Assembly (NCBI GenBank): GCA_029891385.1
Contig: CM057228.1
Coordinates: 37,327,023-37,391,022, forward strand
DNA length: 64,000 bases
From: Erythroxylum novogranatense
Lineage: Eukaryota; Streptophyta; Magnoliopsida; Malpighiales; Erythroxylaceae
Direction of reading: 5' to 3'
Shown here: positions 11,790 through 23,570 of the stretch, one piece after another
Layout of the letters: each line of letters opens with the position of its first letter
Numbering within the stretch: position 1 is the stretch's first letter
Translations under genes and position numbers: made by a program
Notes under the pieces: generated by a model
What the model was told of the DNA's origin: nothing
Databases searched by the model: none
The model's input: the letters and a program-made list of their open reading frames with translations, nothing else

Positions 11790-12600
11790 CGTGGAAAGTC
11801 AAAGGAGGTTCAATCCTAACATGAAGGAAGTTGTGTGAGCCGAGGTACTCAAATTACTCAATGCAGGGATTATGTATCCTATCTCTGATAGTCCTTCAAT
11901 AAGTCCAGTGCAGGTAGTGCCTAAGAAGGGTGGCATAACTGTTGTCTCGAATGATAGGAATGAAATGATTTCTACTAAGTTTGTGACAGGATGGAGAGTA
12001 TGTATAGACTATAGGAAGGTGAATGCAACCACTAGGAAGGACCACTTCCCTCTTCCCTTTGTTGATCAAATGTTGGAGAGATTAGCAGGGCATAAGTATT
12101 ATTGCTTTCTAGATGGTTGTTCTGGTTATAACCAAATCCCGATTGCCCTGGAGGATCAGGAGAAAACCACATTTACATGTCCCTATGGTACATTTGCATA
12201 TCGTAGGATGCCTTTTGGGTTATGCAATGCTCCTACCACTTTCCAACGCTACATGATGGCAATATTCTCCGACATGGTGGAAAATATCAATGAGGTATTT
12301 ATGGACGATTTTTCTATTTTTGGGTCATCCTTTGATGCGTGTCTATTTAATCTAGAGCAAGTTCTGCAGAGATGTGAGGACACCAATCTGGTGCTCAATT
12401 AGGAAAAGTGCCATTTTATGGTGCAAGAAGGAATCATCGTCGACCATAAGATCTCCAACAATGGGATAGAAGTAGATCCTGTAAAAATTGAAGTTATAAA
12501 CCAATTGCCACCTTCTACTTCAGTCAGGGCAATACGGAGCTTTCTAGGGCACGCCAGGTTCTATCGCTAGTTCATAAAAGATTTTTCAAAAATCTCTAGA
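11790..12600 (+). pseudogene. Athila reverse transcriptase
   Basis: Motifs: LLNAGIMYPISDS, WRVCIDYRKVNATTRKDHFP, FLDGCSGYNQIPI, MPFGLCNAPTTFQRYM and the catalytic FMDDFSIFG (about 12298-12324). FMDDF is the Athila form of the YXDD box. Stops at 11836, 12400 and 12568 interrupt it. Confidence 0.9.
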
Positions 12601-12689
12601 CCACTATGTGCTCTTTTGCAAAAAGATGTGTCGTTTGAGTTTACTGATGAGTTCCTTTTTGCTTTTAACAGGTTGAAGAAGGAACTGAC

Positions 12690-13098
12690 ATTAGCTCCTA
12701 TAATGACCGCACCAGATTGGAACCTCCCTTTCGAATTGATGTGCGATGCTAGTGACATTGCACTCGGAGCTGTTTTGGGGCAGAGACAGGATAAAAAATT
12801 ACACATCATTTATTATGTTAACAAGATTCTTAATGATGCTCAACTTAATTATGCAACAACCGAAAAAGAATTGCTAGCCGTAGTTTATGCTTTTGACAAA
12901 TTTAGATCTTACCTAGTCGGCTCCAAAGTTATTGTTTACACAGACGATTTTGCTCTAAAATATCTTCTCAGAAAGAAGGATGCAAAACCGAGATTAATCA
13001 GATGGATTTTACTGTTGCAGGAATTTGACTTGGAAATTAGAGACAAGAAGGGATCAGAGAATGTAGTGGCCGACCATTTGTCGCGACTGGAACAGTAG
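12690..13098 (+). pseudogene. Athila RNase H
   Basis: Contains the catalytic-region motifs [38 protein letters not shown] and the ADHLSRLEQ end. YTDDF replaces the usual YTDHA, so the conserved His is changed. The frame is open through the domain and stops at 13096. Confidence 0.87.
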
Positions 13099-13107
13099 GA
13101 CAAGCGT

Positions 13108-14451
13108 GTGGAGGAGCAGATCAACGATGCTTTTCCCGATGAAAATCTATGGCCAGTAAAAGATAATATCCCTTGGTTTGCAGATTATGTCAATTTCTTA
13201 GTGTCCGACATTGTACCTTTGGACTATTCGTACCATAGTCGAAAGAAATTCTTAGCCGAAGTGAGAAACTACTTTTGGGAAGATTCGTTGTTATTTCAAA
13301 GATGCGCCGATGGGGTAGTCAGGAGGTGTGTACCTGAGGAAGAAATGAGATCTGTCCTATATCACTGTCATGCCTCCCTGTATGGAGGACACCACGGGGC
13401 CAACAAAACAGCAGCTAAGGTTTTACAATCTGGACTCTACTGGCCAACTCTTTTCAAGGATGCTAAGACCTTTTCCATAACATGCGATAAGTGCCAAAGG
13501 ACTGGCAATATCAGTAGGAAGTATGAGATGCCTCAATCAAGGATTCTAGAGGTAGAGTTTTTTTATGTGTGGGGTCTGGATTTTATGGGACCATTTCCAA
13601 AGTCATTTGGAAATGAATATATCCTCGTGGTTGTGGATTATGCATCTAAGTGGGTGAAAGCTGTAGCATTATCGAACAATGTCGGGGCTAGTGTGGTCAA
13701 ATTCATCAAGAAGCACATATTCTCTCGATTTGGTGTCCCAAGGGCAATAATAAGTGATAATAGGGTGCACTTTCAGAATCACCAATTCAAAACTCTACTA
13801 TCAAGGTATGGGTGTCATTTCAGGTTTAGAACCACCTACCACCCCCAAACCAGCGGGCAAGTTGAGGTTTCTAACCGGGAAATGAAGCAAATTCTAGAAA
13901 AGACGGTTAATACCTCAAGGAAGGACTGGGCATTAAAACTTGACGATGCTCTATGGGCTTACAGAATAGCATACAAAACTCCCTTAGGGATGTCACCATA
14001 CCGGCTAGTCTTTGGGAAATCCTGCCATCTCCTGGTCGAAATTGAACACAGGGCATTATGGGCAATCTGAAAGCTAAATTTTGATCTCAAGGAAGTAGGG
14101 CAGAGAAGGTTACTGGAGTTGAATGAGATGGATGGATTCTTTCTTGATGCTTTCGAAAATGATCAGATTTACAAGGAGAGAACCAAGGCATTCCATGACA
14201 AGCCTATACTATGGAGAGAATTCAAACCCAGACAAAAAGTGTTATTGTTCAACTCTCGACTAAAACTATTTCCATGAAAATTGAGATCAAGATGATCGGG
14301 GCCATTTGTAATAACAAGGACATACCCCCGTGGAGCAGTGGAAATCAAGTGGGATGATCAAGAGCCCTTTGTAGTCAATGGGTAAAGACTTAAGCACTAT
14401 TTTGAGGGAGAAGCGGTGGGATGCATTTTCACGTCTACATTTCAAGGTTGA
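13108..14451 (+). pseudogene. Athila integrase
   Basis: The zinc finger region [19 protein letters not shown]...CDKCQRTG is followed by the catalytic D-D-E: GLDFMGP (about 13576), SDNRVHF (about 13758) and [11 protein letters not shown] (about 13852). The second motif normally reads SDGG-x-HF; here it is SDNRVHF. After a TGA at 14068 the same phase carries the Athila C-terminal tail (FKPRQKVLLFNSRLKLF) to 14451, with stops at 14275, 14293 and 14383. It would insert element cDNA into the host chromosome. Confidence 0.88.
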
Positions 14452-15557
14452 GGACCGAGTGGCCAAGTCTAGCTAAGGACATTAAATTTAGCGTTTTTTG
14501 GGAGGCAACCCAACATTTCTAACTTTTCTTTTGTTGCTTCTTTCTGTTTTGTTGTTGTGTTCTTATTCCTCTAGTGGTTTTTCCTCTTGTTGTGTTCAAT
14601 TTTTTGTGTGTGTGAAGGGATGAGTTCTACGAAACACTTCAGGGACATTCTCGCGTAGTGTGGGGAATGGTGGGGTCAAGACAATCCAAAACTTCGAGGT
14701 GAGACTAAATATAGACATGGAAAAAGGTAAGTGACAATTCTTGTTTGTAATACGTCAATGTTTTGCTAAACTTTGCACTTACATATAATGCATTTGATCT
14801 AATATGTATATGAAGCTAGGAAGTCTTACAAGGGAATGAAAGAGAGAAGGCAAGGAGGGTAAAAAGCTAAAAAAATAGTGTGTCCGTTTAACGGACATGG
14901 ATAGCCTCTGATGCGCAAATTAACCCGTAAAGGTCCGTTAAACGGGCATGTATCTCCAGATGGGTAATTTCACCTGTAAAGGTCTGTTAAACGGACGTAC
15001 GTGTCCGTTTAATGGACGTTGGCTGCTTTCAAAATTAAAACCCTATTCCCTTTTCCACACTCTTTTACTCTCTCTCTCTCTTTCTAAATGCCGGAACCTC
15101 CACCCTCTTCTCCTATCTCCGACCACCATAACACTTTCCTCCACCTAATTTTCATGTTCTACACCCTTCTCCTTTTCACTCCTTGCCCCATCCCTCACCT
15201 ATATCACTATTCTTTTTTTGGGCAAAGGACGAAGGTGCCAAGAGGAGCATGGAGGAGGGGCATCTCTTCAAGCGTCCACTGCAAGAAGACCGTCCACTGC
15301 ACAATAACTCGACCTTGGATCTAGTAAGGGGTATTGTTGAGGTTAGGGTTATCAACTTCCTTGAGCCTTGCCTTTGGATTGTGAATACCAATTGGGGACG
15401 AATTTGGAGGAGTTGAATTGGATGAGTTGTGGCCATTGAAATTGCATTATTGTGATTGGTGATATTCAATGGCTTTGGAGATTTTAGGGAAATTGTGGTA
15501 GTGACGATTGGATTAGATGAAGTGTGTGGGTTTTCGTTAATTGAATTATGTTGTTGA
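14452..15557 (+). other. Athila spacer after integrase
   Basis: Noncoding spacer of about 1.1 kb. It holds four copies of a 15-bp dyad at 14882-15017 (separate entry) and a pyrimidine-rich stretch at 15050-15110 (ctctctctctctttct). Open frames here on either strand show no family motif, so I call none of them genes. Confidence 0.6.
14882..15017. repeat. Cluster of four GTCCGTTWAACGGAC dyads
   Basis: Copies at 14882-14896 (exact), 14933-14947, 14982-14996 and 15003-15017 (one mismatch each). Each is a 7-bp inverted repeat around one central A or T. Two more copies lie in the Athila 3' LTR (18614-18628 exact; 18664-18678 with one mismatch). Each arm contains AACGG, the core bound by plant MYB proteins. 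Confidence 0.85.
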
Positions 15558-16696
15558 GTGTGGCTTGCTGAAGTTAGGGTTGGACATTTAATCATGTCAC
15601 AATTTAAACAAACAGCAAGGAAAAATGCTGGGCAATCCTCTCGGTCAGTGAGGGGGAAAAACTTGGTCCAGGAGGAACCGATCCCTGAGCCAACAATATT
15701 CCTCAATGAGCAATGTGAGACTTGGTACCTTAAGAAGAGAAATAACAAGTTCGTAATTAAGGTGTCTGTGGCAGACTTAATTAATGAAAAGCATCGGGTG
15801 CAGGCAAATTTAGATAAATTCCATTAGGGCAAGTTGTTGACCCTTAAGGGTGCATATTACCCGAGGCCGTCAAGCAATTTTATGCCAACCTGAAAGTGGT
15901 GACGGGTAAATAACCGCCAGTGCTCACCTCGCGGGTCAATGGAGAAGAGGTGGTGATTATCGAAGAACTGATTTGCAACCACCTCGAGCTACCAGTGGGG
16001 GGCAATGTCCCATCTTTTGATAAGAAAACCCGCTGCTCTTGTGATGAGGCTTAGTCCAAGGAGGATGCTATGGATCGACTTGGGGTTCGCAAGGTTTGGC
16101 GTCCATCGGGTCAACGCTATTTTGTGCACTGCAAGCACTTGGATGTCGCCCCCATGTTGATTACATATGTGCTTGCTCATAATGTGATACCAAAGGCTAG
16201 TGATTCAAGGTTTCTAAAAAACAAAGACTTGTTCATTTTGGATAAGATGTTCTTCTCCGACAACCAATTCGAAGGTGTCGCTGCGGCTAAGCTGATGATG
16301 ACTGCCATGTGGTAAGTGGTTCACCACAAAGTTGACACCAAGGCTTTCGTCTTCCCGGTGCTATTGAGTCAGCTATTTCATAAGCTGCATGTCATCAAAC
16401 GGGATGAAGTGGTAACTCTTACCGATGAGGGGGATGTGATCACTGCAGACAAAATGCGGGAGTTCGAATTTGACGACAATTCCCTTCACGGGTGGGTCAA
16501 TCCGCGAAGGAGCCGCCATAAGGCTACCGAATTTTAAAGACCTCCACCTTCCAACAATGCCCCCGACTAGCGGAAAATGGTCGACAACATCCGCCACCTT
16601 CAAGCAGAAGTGGCTGAGATGGTAGCTTCACAGAGGCGATTGGAAGCCATGATGCAAACTTTCATGGAGGCCCATCACACACCACCGCCAGAGCCT
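15558..16696 (+). pseudogene. Athila extra open frame after integrase, decayed
   Basis: Lies in the position where Athila elements carry an additional (env-like) frame. Translated pieces: MSQFKQTARKNAGQ... (15594-15827), then in other phases AVKQFYANLKVV and VNGEEVVI (about 15870-15960), then DRLGVRKVWRPSGQRYF... through FDDNSLHGWVNP (16070-16537), and a C-terminal helical tail RHLQAEVAEMVASQRRLEAM ending near 16698. FYANL plus VNGEEV resembles the plant transposon-associated domain found in many Athila and gypsy copies; this is from memory and moderately sure. I see no signal peptide or membrane segment to support an envelope role. Several stops and at least two frameshifts break it. Confidence 0.6.
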
Positions 16697-16699
16697 TGA

Positions 16700-18305
16700 C
16701 ACTTAGGACTTAGTGTTTTCTTTTACTTTGCACTGGCTTAGTGTTTTATTTTGCTTTTTCCGTGGTATATTGTGCTTTTCATCCACAATTTTCAGTGAGT
16801 TCCCTCTCCTCTACATTACTTTTCATTATCTCCATCGTTTTCTTTGCTCCTGTTTATGCCATTGAGGACAATGTGATTCTTAAGTGTGGGGGAGATTTTC
16901 ATTGTACAATTGTCTAATTTTAACATCTTTTGCGTCTAATTGCCATTATGCTTTCCTTCCATGAGTTAATTGCATTATGGATGAGATTGGCGTTGAGTAG
17001 GATACATAATATGATTAATGTGGATTGCATGTCTTGTATCAATGGGTTGTTATAATGTCAAATCAACTGAATGATTGTGCTAAAGAATGAGAAAACATAG
17101 TCAAGTGAGCTAAATTGAGCCTAAAGGATTGCACTCAATCCTATATTCTTATGAGTGACATGATTTCTTTTTTTTTTCTTTCTTTCTTCCATGTATGCCC
17201 ACTTCTAGAACTTGCATCACATCTCTTCAAGGTTACATAATCATGCTATGGTATGTCTTGGAAATGATAAAAGGCATTAGGAATGAGCTTGATCCAAATA
17301 GCTAACCCTTCATATATATCAATCCCCTAGTGAACCCCTTGAGCCTAGTAATTGTAGTTGAGCCATGTTCTTTGTAAACCTAATATCCCAAAGAACCTTA
17401 AACTGAGAAAAACAAGTTTACCCTTGTTCAATGGTTAGGAGAGCTATCAAAGTTGTACATTCACTACCTCTTTTGATAGGAATACAAAGGAAGAAGTGTG
17501 GGGGTAATTGGGCTTGACAAGTCAAGAAGCATGCGAAAAGTAGCAATTGTATGTTCAAAAAAAAGTACAAGGAAAAAGGAAGGGAGTCTTTCATAAGCAA
17601 AATATGTTCAACTCAAACTCCAAGGTGAAGGCATGGGAAAACCGTGACAATAGAGTTGGTTGGGTTCCACAATCTAATGAGAAGGTAGGAATGGTAAAGT
17701 TAGCTCTACTAACCGTTGAATGTTTGAATTCTTATCCCTTCGTTCATATCTCACTTCACCCATGGCCTCATTGCAACCTAAGCGTTAAAGACCTCTTTGA
17801 TCCATGGGCATGCCATAGATGGGAGTAGTGGAGAAGCAAATTAAATGCAAGCTTATGGTAAGTGACATGCATGAGAAGATGATTGAGAGTGACCCTAAAC
17901 ACTTTTGGTGCAACATGAACATTGCATGAGAGACTTCATTCTTAGCACGTGATTTTGAGTGATTGAAGCATTATGGAATCTCATTGTTACTGAAGTGGGA
18001 TCAAAATTATGAGATATTATGTAATCTTATTTCCAAGTACAATTTTCACTTATAATGCATTTTGACCTATTGGAATGAACTATGGTGACGATTAGGTGTG
18101 AAATGATGAAAAAGAAATGTTTGTGGGCACCATTCGTTTTAAGTAAACCCTCAGGAGACTATAACTCCTCCATTATGGACACATAGTGGTTTAAAGGCTT
18201 GTGACATAGGCTAAATGTCACCGTGAACGTACGAAAGTGGAATCAATAACTCGGTTTAGGTTTCGATAGTGAGTTTTTGTTGTTTGCTTGGGGACAAGCA
18301 ATAAC
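16700..18305 (+). other. Athila 3' untranslated region
   Basis: About 1.6 kb without a supported gene. Apart from the internal purine tract and a pyrimidine run at 17166-17190, I see only moderately AT-rich sequence with scattered stops in all frames. Confidence 0.6.
16886..16899 (+). other. Internal polypurine-tract-like site in Athila
   Basis: TTAAGTGTGGGGGAGATT repeats the sequence used as the 3' polypurine tract (18306-18321). It follows the phrase attgaggacaatgtg, a common Athila landmark. It may act as a second plus-strand primer. Confidence 0.6.
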
Positions 18306-18323
18306 TTAAGTGTGGGGGAATTT
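18306..18323 (+). other. Athila polypurine tract
   Basis: TTAAGTGTGGGGGAATTT lies directly before the TG of the 3' LTR. Confidence 0.85.
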
Positions 18324-19617
18324 TGATAAGTCAAATTTGTGTGGATGGTTTTGGAATGATATAGATTTAATTTGACTTATTTCTTTGAGGATTTGAAGTT
18401 TTATTCAGTTAATTCTCTCACATTCTGATTGTATTGCTTGATAGGTACAAATGAAAAGATTTTGGGAAAATAGGGCACAACTTTCCTTGTGGATGCTGGA
18501 TCAAAGCCATTCAAGGATGATTGCAAGGAGATTTTCAAACCCTACAACTTTCAAGAAGGCTCTGAAAAGAAATTAGGTCAACTGGAAGGTCAAAGGTGCG
18601 AACATGCTGAAATGTCCGTTTAACGGACATCAATTGGCAAGAAGACTCCCCAGACCTGAGAAGGTCCGTTAAACAGACATGGGTAGCCAACATTCTCATG
18701 TTTTGACAAATTAGGTTTCTTGGGACACGAGGACTATAAATACTCACTGTTTAGTCCTAAATAAGGGAGGTTAGACACAGAAAACTAGGTGACTACATCT
18801 GGAGGCACAACTTAAGAGGGAGATAGGGAATTTTGGGGATTCACCCAAGGATTTGGAGCTTTCACTCTTGTTTTTCTGCTACTTTCTCTCTCTACTCTTT
18901 CTAAATGTTGAGCATCCTTATATGTATGCTTTCTGTTGAAATGTTCAGGAACTAAACCTCATTTAGGGTGAGGGATGTAACCTATTTGATGGAAGCTTTG
19001 TATGATATGGATGGTTGAATGTTTAATGAAAATTTCTAGGCTATGTTCATCTTCTTTGAACTTCATTATTGTCTCTATGCTTGATCTCCATAGATGCGAC
19101 CTTAGGAATCATAGGATATGCTGAAGAGTGAACCATGATTCTTGCTCTAGGAAGGTGAACACCTTGGGTTTAGAGTTAGAAATAACCTAAGAGAGGGTGA
19201 GGATTAGAAGTTGCTTGTGCTTAATGAATTTTGTTATGGAGTCACTACATTGAGAGATGGGTATCTCTAGCTGAATGCTCCTATACACTTTGAGAAAAGA
19301 TATAGGTATAACAATGCCACTGTTTTCATAGCCTAAGTTCAACTAATTTCATATTGTGCAATTCAACCTTTTGAATGGGTGAACCCTTATCCCTAATTCT
19401 AAATTATTAATTAGATCTTTCCTCTGATTGTTTTGTTATCACTTATAATTTATTGATCACCCAACTCCAATCACTTTTATAATTTTCTGTTGATAGCATG
19501 CAATTAATTATAGTTAATTTGACTAGTGAATGAATTGGTCTTCGAGGGAGACGACTTTAGATTATTCACTGTGTGGATACTAAAACTATTCTGTGCACTT
19601 GCAGAAAAAGATGATCA
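18324..19617 (+). repeat. Athila 3' LTR (1294 bp)
   Basis: Starts TGATAAGTCAAAT and ends TGATCA. The distal 930 bases match 7975-8895. It carries two copies of the GTCCGTTWAACGGAC dyad near 18614 and 18664 and a TATAAAT at about 18734-18740, which is a plausible promoter about 60 bases after the second dyad. Confidence 0.9.
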
Positions 19618-20842
19618 TTCGTCTATACATAAGCATGTAATCTTTGGTCCCTTAAAGGTACCTCATCACTTTTTGACAGCTCTCTAGTGATATATACCTG
19701 GGTTACTATGATATCTTCTCAATATTCTAACAACAAATGCAATGTCAGATCTTGTACAAACCTGAGCATACGTTAGGCTCCCTACTGCAGAAGGATATAT
19801 AATATTTTTCATTTGTTCCCTTTCAACCTCATTTTTTGGGCACTAATTCAAATTGAACCTATCACCTTTCATAATAGACGCTATATTCGGTAAACGATCT
19901 TTCATCTGAAATCTTTCTAAGACCTTACTGATATAGGTTTCTTGGGATAGACCTAAAATTTATTAAGATCTGTCCCTATAGATCTTAATGCCAATGACAT
20001 AAGATGCCTCACCTATATCCTTCATTAAAAAATTCTTAGAAAGGAACTGTTTCACCTCATATAGCAAACCTTTGTCATTTGTGGCGAGTAAAATTTCATC
20101 CATTTAGAGAGCAAGGAAACAAATTTTACTCCTAGTAACTTTCAAATATATGCATTGATCCATGATATTTTCTAAAAAACCATATGACGAGATGATATCA
20201 TGGAATTTCAAATACCATTGACGGGAGGCTTGTTTCAATCCATATATGGATTTCTTAAGCTTACACACCAAATGTTCATCATCACTAGAGTAGAATCCTT
20301 TCGATTGTTTCATATAAACTTCTTCCTCTAAATCTCCATTTAGGAATGTTTTTTCACATCCATTTGATGTAGCTCCAGATCAAAATAGGCAACCAATGCC
20401 ATTATCACTCGTAAGGAATCAGTTTTAGATACAGGAGAAAAGGTCTTTGTGTAATCGATTCCTTCTTATTGAGTAAATCCTTTGGCAACAAGTCTAGCTT
20501 TATATCTTTCAACGTTGCCTAATGTGTCCCTTTTTTTCTTAAAAACCCATTTATATCCAATGGCCTTTGCACCATTAGGCAAATTGACAAGATTCCAAAC
20601 TTTCCTAGATGTCATAGAATTCTTCTCATCTACCATAGCATTGTACCACAATTGAGATTCATTGCAACTTATAGCTTGTGAAAACATTTCAGGGTCATTT
20701 TTGGCTCCAATATTATAGTCAGCTTCTTGTAAATACACAATGTACTCACTAGGTATTATTGATTTCCTTTCTCTAGTTGATCTTCTTAATATTGTATTAG
20801 CGTCCTCATGAGGAGGAGCTTGCACAACTTGTTGCTCAACAA
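19618..20842 (-). pseudogene. Copia copy 1 reverse transcriptase/RNase H start
   Basis: Readable motifs: WNLVNLPNGAKAIGYKWVFK, KARLVAKGFTQ, HLVCKLKKSIYGLKQASRQW and ETYISKVLERF. The catalytic YVDDILLA box reads stop-M-D-E-I-L near 20090-20106, so the active site is destroyed. Stops at about 20463 and elsewhere also break it. Copy 2 retains YVDD in the same place. Confidence 0.88.
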
Positions 20843-21039
20843 CATGTGGTGATTACTGAACAATCGGATCTACTAGATAGTCATTGGTAGCTTGTGGAAC
20901 TTTAATGATTGGTTGTTCACCTTCCATTTCACTTTAAAGGATGTTATGAATGACAATCATTCTATTACCTGAAGTAGGATTTTGTATTTCACAATGATCC
21001 TTCTCAAGAACTAAGTCCCGACATTAATCACTATCACTA

Positions 21040-21930
21040 ATCAACTCATTCTCAAGAAACTTTGCATTTCTTGATTCCACAAACCTAGTATTATGAGATG
21101 GACAATAAAATATGTACCCTTTGGACCTTTCAACATATCCAATGAAATACCCACTTATATTCCTTAGATCTAATTTCTTTTCTTATGGATTATAAACTTT
21201 TACTTCAGAAGGGCATCCCCAAATGCATATATGTCGTAAACTCAGTTTTCAACCTTTCCATAACTCAAATGGTGTTTTAGAAATAGTCCTGGTTGGAACT
21301 CAATTTAATATATGCACTGCCATTTTAAGAGCTTCAATCCATAAGGATTTAGGAAGTTTAGATCTGCTAAGCATACTCTGCACCATGTCTAATAATGTTT
21401 GGTTTCTTCCTTCTGCTACACCATTTTAGTCCAGAGACCTTGGCATGGTGTATTGAGCTATTATCACATGCTCTTGAAAAAACTTCACAATTGGGTTAGG
21501 TGCTTGTCCACCTTCAGTGTAAAAATTCTCCATGTCTATCTGATCTCACGATCTTTATTTTCTTACCAAATTGTTTCTTTACTTACATTTTAAATACTTT
21601 AAAGGCATCTAATGCTTCGTTCTTGTTATGAAGCAAATAGAGATACATATATCGCAAGTAATCATCTATAAATGAGATGAAGTATTTTTGACCGTACAAG
21701 TCTATTTCTAGACTACAAATGTCTGTATGTATGATCTCTAATATGTTTGAACTCCTTTTAATACCTTTCTTTTTTCATGTTGGTCTGCTTTCCCTTTATG
21801 TAGTCCATACAAACATCAAAATTAGTAAAATCTGGAGTATTAAGTACTCCATCATTCACTAGTTTTTTTTTATTCTTTTAAGGGAAATATGTCTCAATCT
21901 TCGATGCCACAATATAGAGGATTGTTCATT
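21040..21930 (-). pseudogene. Copia copy 1 integrase
   Basis: Pieces in order on the - strand: HTDI (about 21740), FISFIDDY (about 21665), then the region for homologous-partner selection and FELW near 21255, then a GYFIGY-like part near 21130. It is strongly decayed with several stops. Identified mainly by collinearity with copy 2. Confidence 0.75.
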
Positions 21931-22860
21931 CATAACATATCTCTTAATACTAGCATTACTATGGACATGTATTGTATTGTGAAAAACATTTTTTTTTGCA
22001 AATTAATTCTAAAAAGATCATCAATCATTGTACCGTTCCCAAAAAGATTAGATTCGTGATACAAACTAATTGATGTATTTGAAAAGTTAAAGGAATATCC
22101 CATAGGTACAAGTCTTGAAACTGAAATCAAATTTCTTGAGGAACTTGGAATATAAAATGTTCTTTCCAAAGTAAAAAAAATAGAATTTAAAACTAATTTG
22201 CATGTTCCAACAACTTCCATATGCGAACGCATCTTGTTGCCTGAATAGATACATTGTTCACTGCCCACTAGCTTCCTGTGGTTTAGAAGACCCTGCAAGA
22301 TATTGGAAATATAGATTGTAGAACCAGAATCAATCCACCACGTGTTATGACAAGCATCAACCATACTAGATTTATAACAAACAAATGAGATTGAAATATC
22401 TTTCTTTATAAGCCAAGCCTTAAATTTGGCACAATCCTTTTTTATGTGCCATTTTTTTTACAGAAGCGGCACTTGGGACTGAAATCCTTTTTGATCTCAA
22501 TATGGATCGGTATCTTACCCTTTCCTTTTTGTTTGGCTTGTTCTCTATTTCTTCCTTCTGTTGCCATATGTTCACTTTGACTCAATTTCATTACTAACCT
22601 CCCTTCCTCTTAAGCACACATAGTCAGAAGTTCATTGATAGACCATTTATCCTTATGTGTGTTGTAAAAGAATTTAAAGGGTCCATATTGTGGTGGAAGA
22701 GAATTAAGTATGTAATGCACAAGGAAAGACTCGGAAATTTCAACCTCAGGAGACCTCAATTGAGTTGCAATGTCCCTCATTCACAAGATGTGCTCATGCA
22801 CACCTCTAATACTTGTGAGCTGCATTGATGATAACTTAGTCATTAAGGTGCTAACTAGGG
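21930..22860 (-). pseudogene. Copia copy 1 gag and protease
   Basis: The protease motif WWIDSGSTIYIS at about 22310-22345 keeps D-S-G. It is preceded by a broken CCHC knuckle near 22440-22480 and a gag region ending at 22860, where the solo LTR begins. Downstream is the conserved pre-integrase part RNLISVSRLVPMGYSF. These proteins would form the particle and cut the polyprotein. Confidence 0.82.
22856..22860. other. Target-site duplication TAGGG, left copy
   Basis: TAGGG lies directly before TGTAACACCC; the same five bases follow the other end at 26189-26193. This proves a discrete insertion. Confidence 0.93.
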
Positions 22861-23494
22861 TGTAACACCCACATATCCACTAGAAAGATGCATGAATGCC
22901 ACACAAAACAGTATACCAAATCAATGCATACGAAAACTTCTAGTAAATAATCCTGACAAACATACATTAAATTACATAGTACTTAACACAAACTCGCTGA
23001 AAAATCCAAACCAAACTGAAGTATCATTGTTACAAACTTACAAACAAATTCATATATACATATCATATACAAGCTCAAAAGTCAAACCAAAAATTTACAC
23101 TATTTTCAAACCAACACTCAAACTTCATTGGCCATTACGGTTGACTTGTCCCATTCTTTAAGTCCTTCTCTCTGAACCTACATGGGGAAAATCCACTGTG
23201 CTAAGCATATAGTTTAGTGAGTAATAACTAATCTATATATAAACTGACAACTCATCATACTGAATCATGTAACAACATCAACATGCATTCAAAGATTTTT
23301 TTAACAGTAAGTCAGACAGAATGCATTTCAGAATATATTTTTATAAATAACAAAACCGCATAACACAAGAGGGTATAAACCCTTCAGAATCAGAACATAA
23401 TTTAGTTTATGTCAAAATCAAACAGATATCAAAGTACAAACTAAGATGATTGCTAAATCCATTTACAGAAGCGAGTAACAGGACTTATACAAAA

Positions 23495-23570
23495 GAGACT
23501 GAAGTCTCAAGACCGAAGTGTCATTAACAAAAGACACCAAATTGTCAATAACAGAAGACACCGAAGTGTC
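23495..23570. repeat. Four short dyads in the solo LTR
   Basis: GAGACTGAAGTCTC (23495-23508, perfect arms), GACCGAAGTGTC (23511-23522), GACACCAAATTGTC (23533-23546) and GACACCGAAGTGTC (23557-23570). Each is a 4-6 bp inverted repeat around a short centre. Confidence 0.75.

Larger units (their letters stand above)
9061..14451 (+). pseudogene. Athila gag-pol, single phase with 18 in-frame stops
   Basis: A single reading phase can be followed from about 9061 to 14451 (about 1797 codons) without a frameshift, but with stops at 9127, 9139, 9328, 10159, 10222, 10252, 11179, 11407, 11425, 11710, 11836, 12400, 12568, 13096, 14068, 14275, 14293 and 14383. Domains in order are gag, CCHC knuckle, Athila linker, protease, reverse transcriptase, RNase H and integrase with the Athila C-terminal tail. 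Several stops fall where the family normally has Trp, Gln or Arg, so they read as G-to-A or C-to-T changes. The true gag start is not certain; the region upstream of 9349 has the acidic N-terminal look of Athila gag. Confidence 0.9.
7975..19617 (+). mobile_element. Athila-like Ty3/gypsy element
   Basis: Recognised by its Athila-type gag and pol, Asp-tRNA-type primer site, LTRs sharing the end ...TGATCA, an additional open frame region after integrase, and two TTAAGTGTGGGGGA purine tracts. The first 368 bases of its 5' LTR are outside the window because the Tekay-like element split it. It is inserted in a - strand copia element: flanking copia sequence resumes at 19618, and TTCGT (19618-19622) is the expected target duplication. 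Total original length, without the nested element, is about 12 kb. Confidence 0.9.
19618..22860 (-). mobile_element. Ty1/copia element copy 1, main part
   Basis: A decayed TNT1-type copia polyprotein read on the - strand: gag, protease, integrase, reverse transcriptase and the start of RNase H. It is closely collinear with the second copy at 59490-63346. Its RNase H end is cut by the Athila insertion at 19618, and its gag is cut by the solo LTR at 22860; the missing gag piece resumes at 26189. The part beyond the Athila element lies upstream of the window. No LTR of this copy is identified. Confidence 0.88.

Noticed and set aside
15176..15748. 190-residue frame on the - strand in the Athila spacer
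   Set aside because: It runs antisense to a decayed extra frame, with Ser/Thr-rich low-complexity translation and no motif or promoter evidence.
15558..16696. Envelope protein in the Athila element
   Set aside because: The position fits, but no signal peptide, transmembrane segment or other envelope trait is visible; only an extra decayed frame can be stated.
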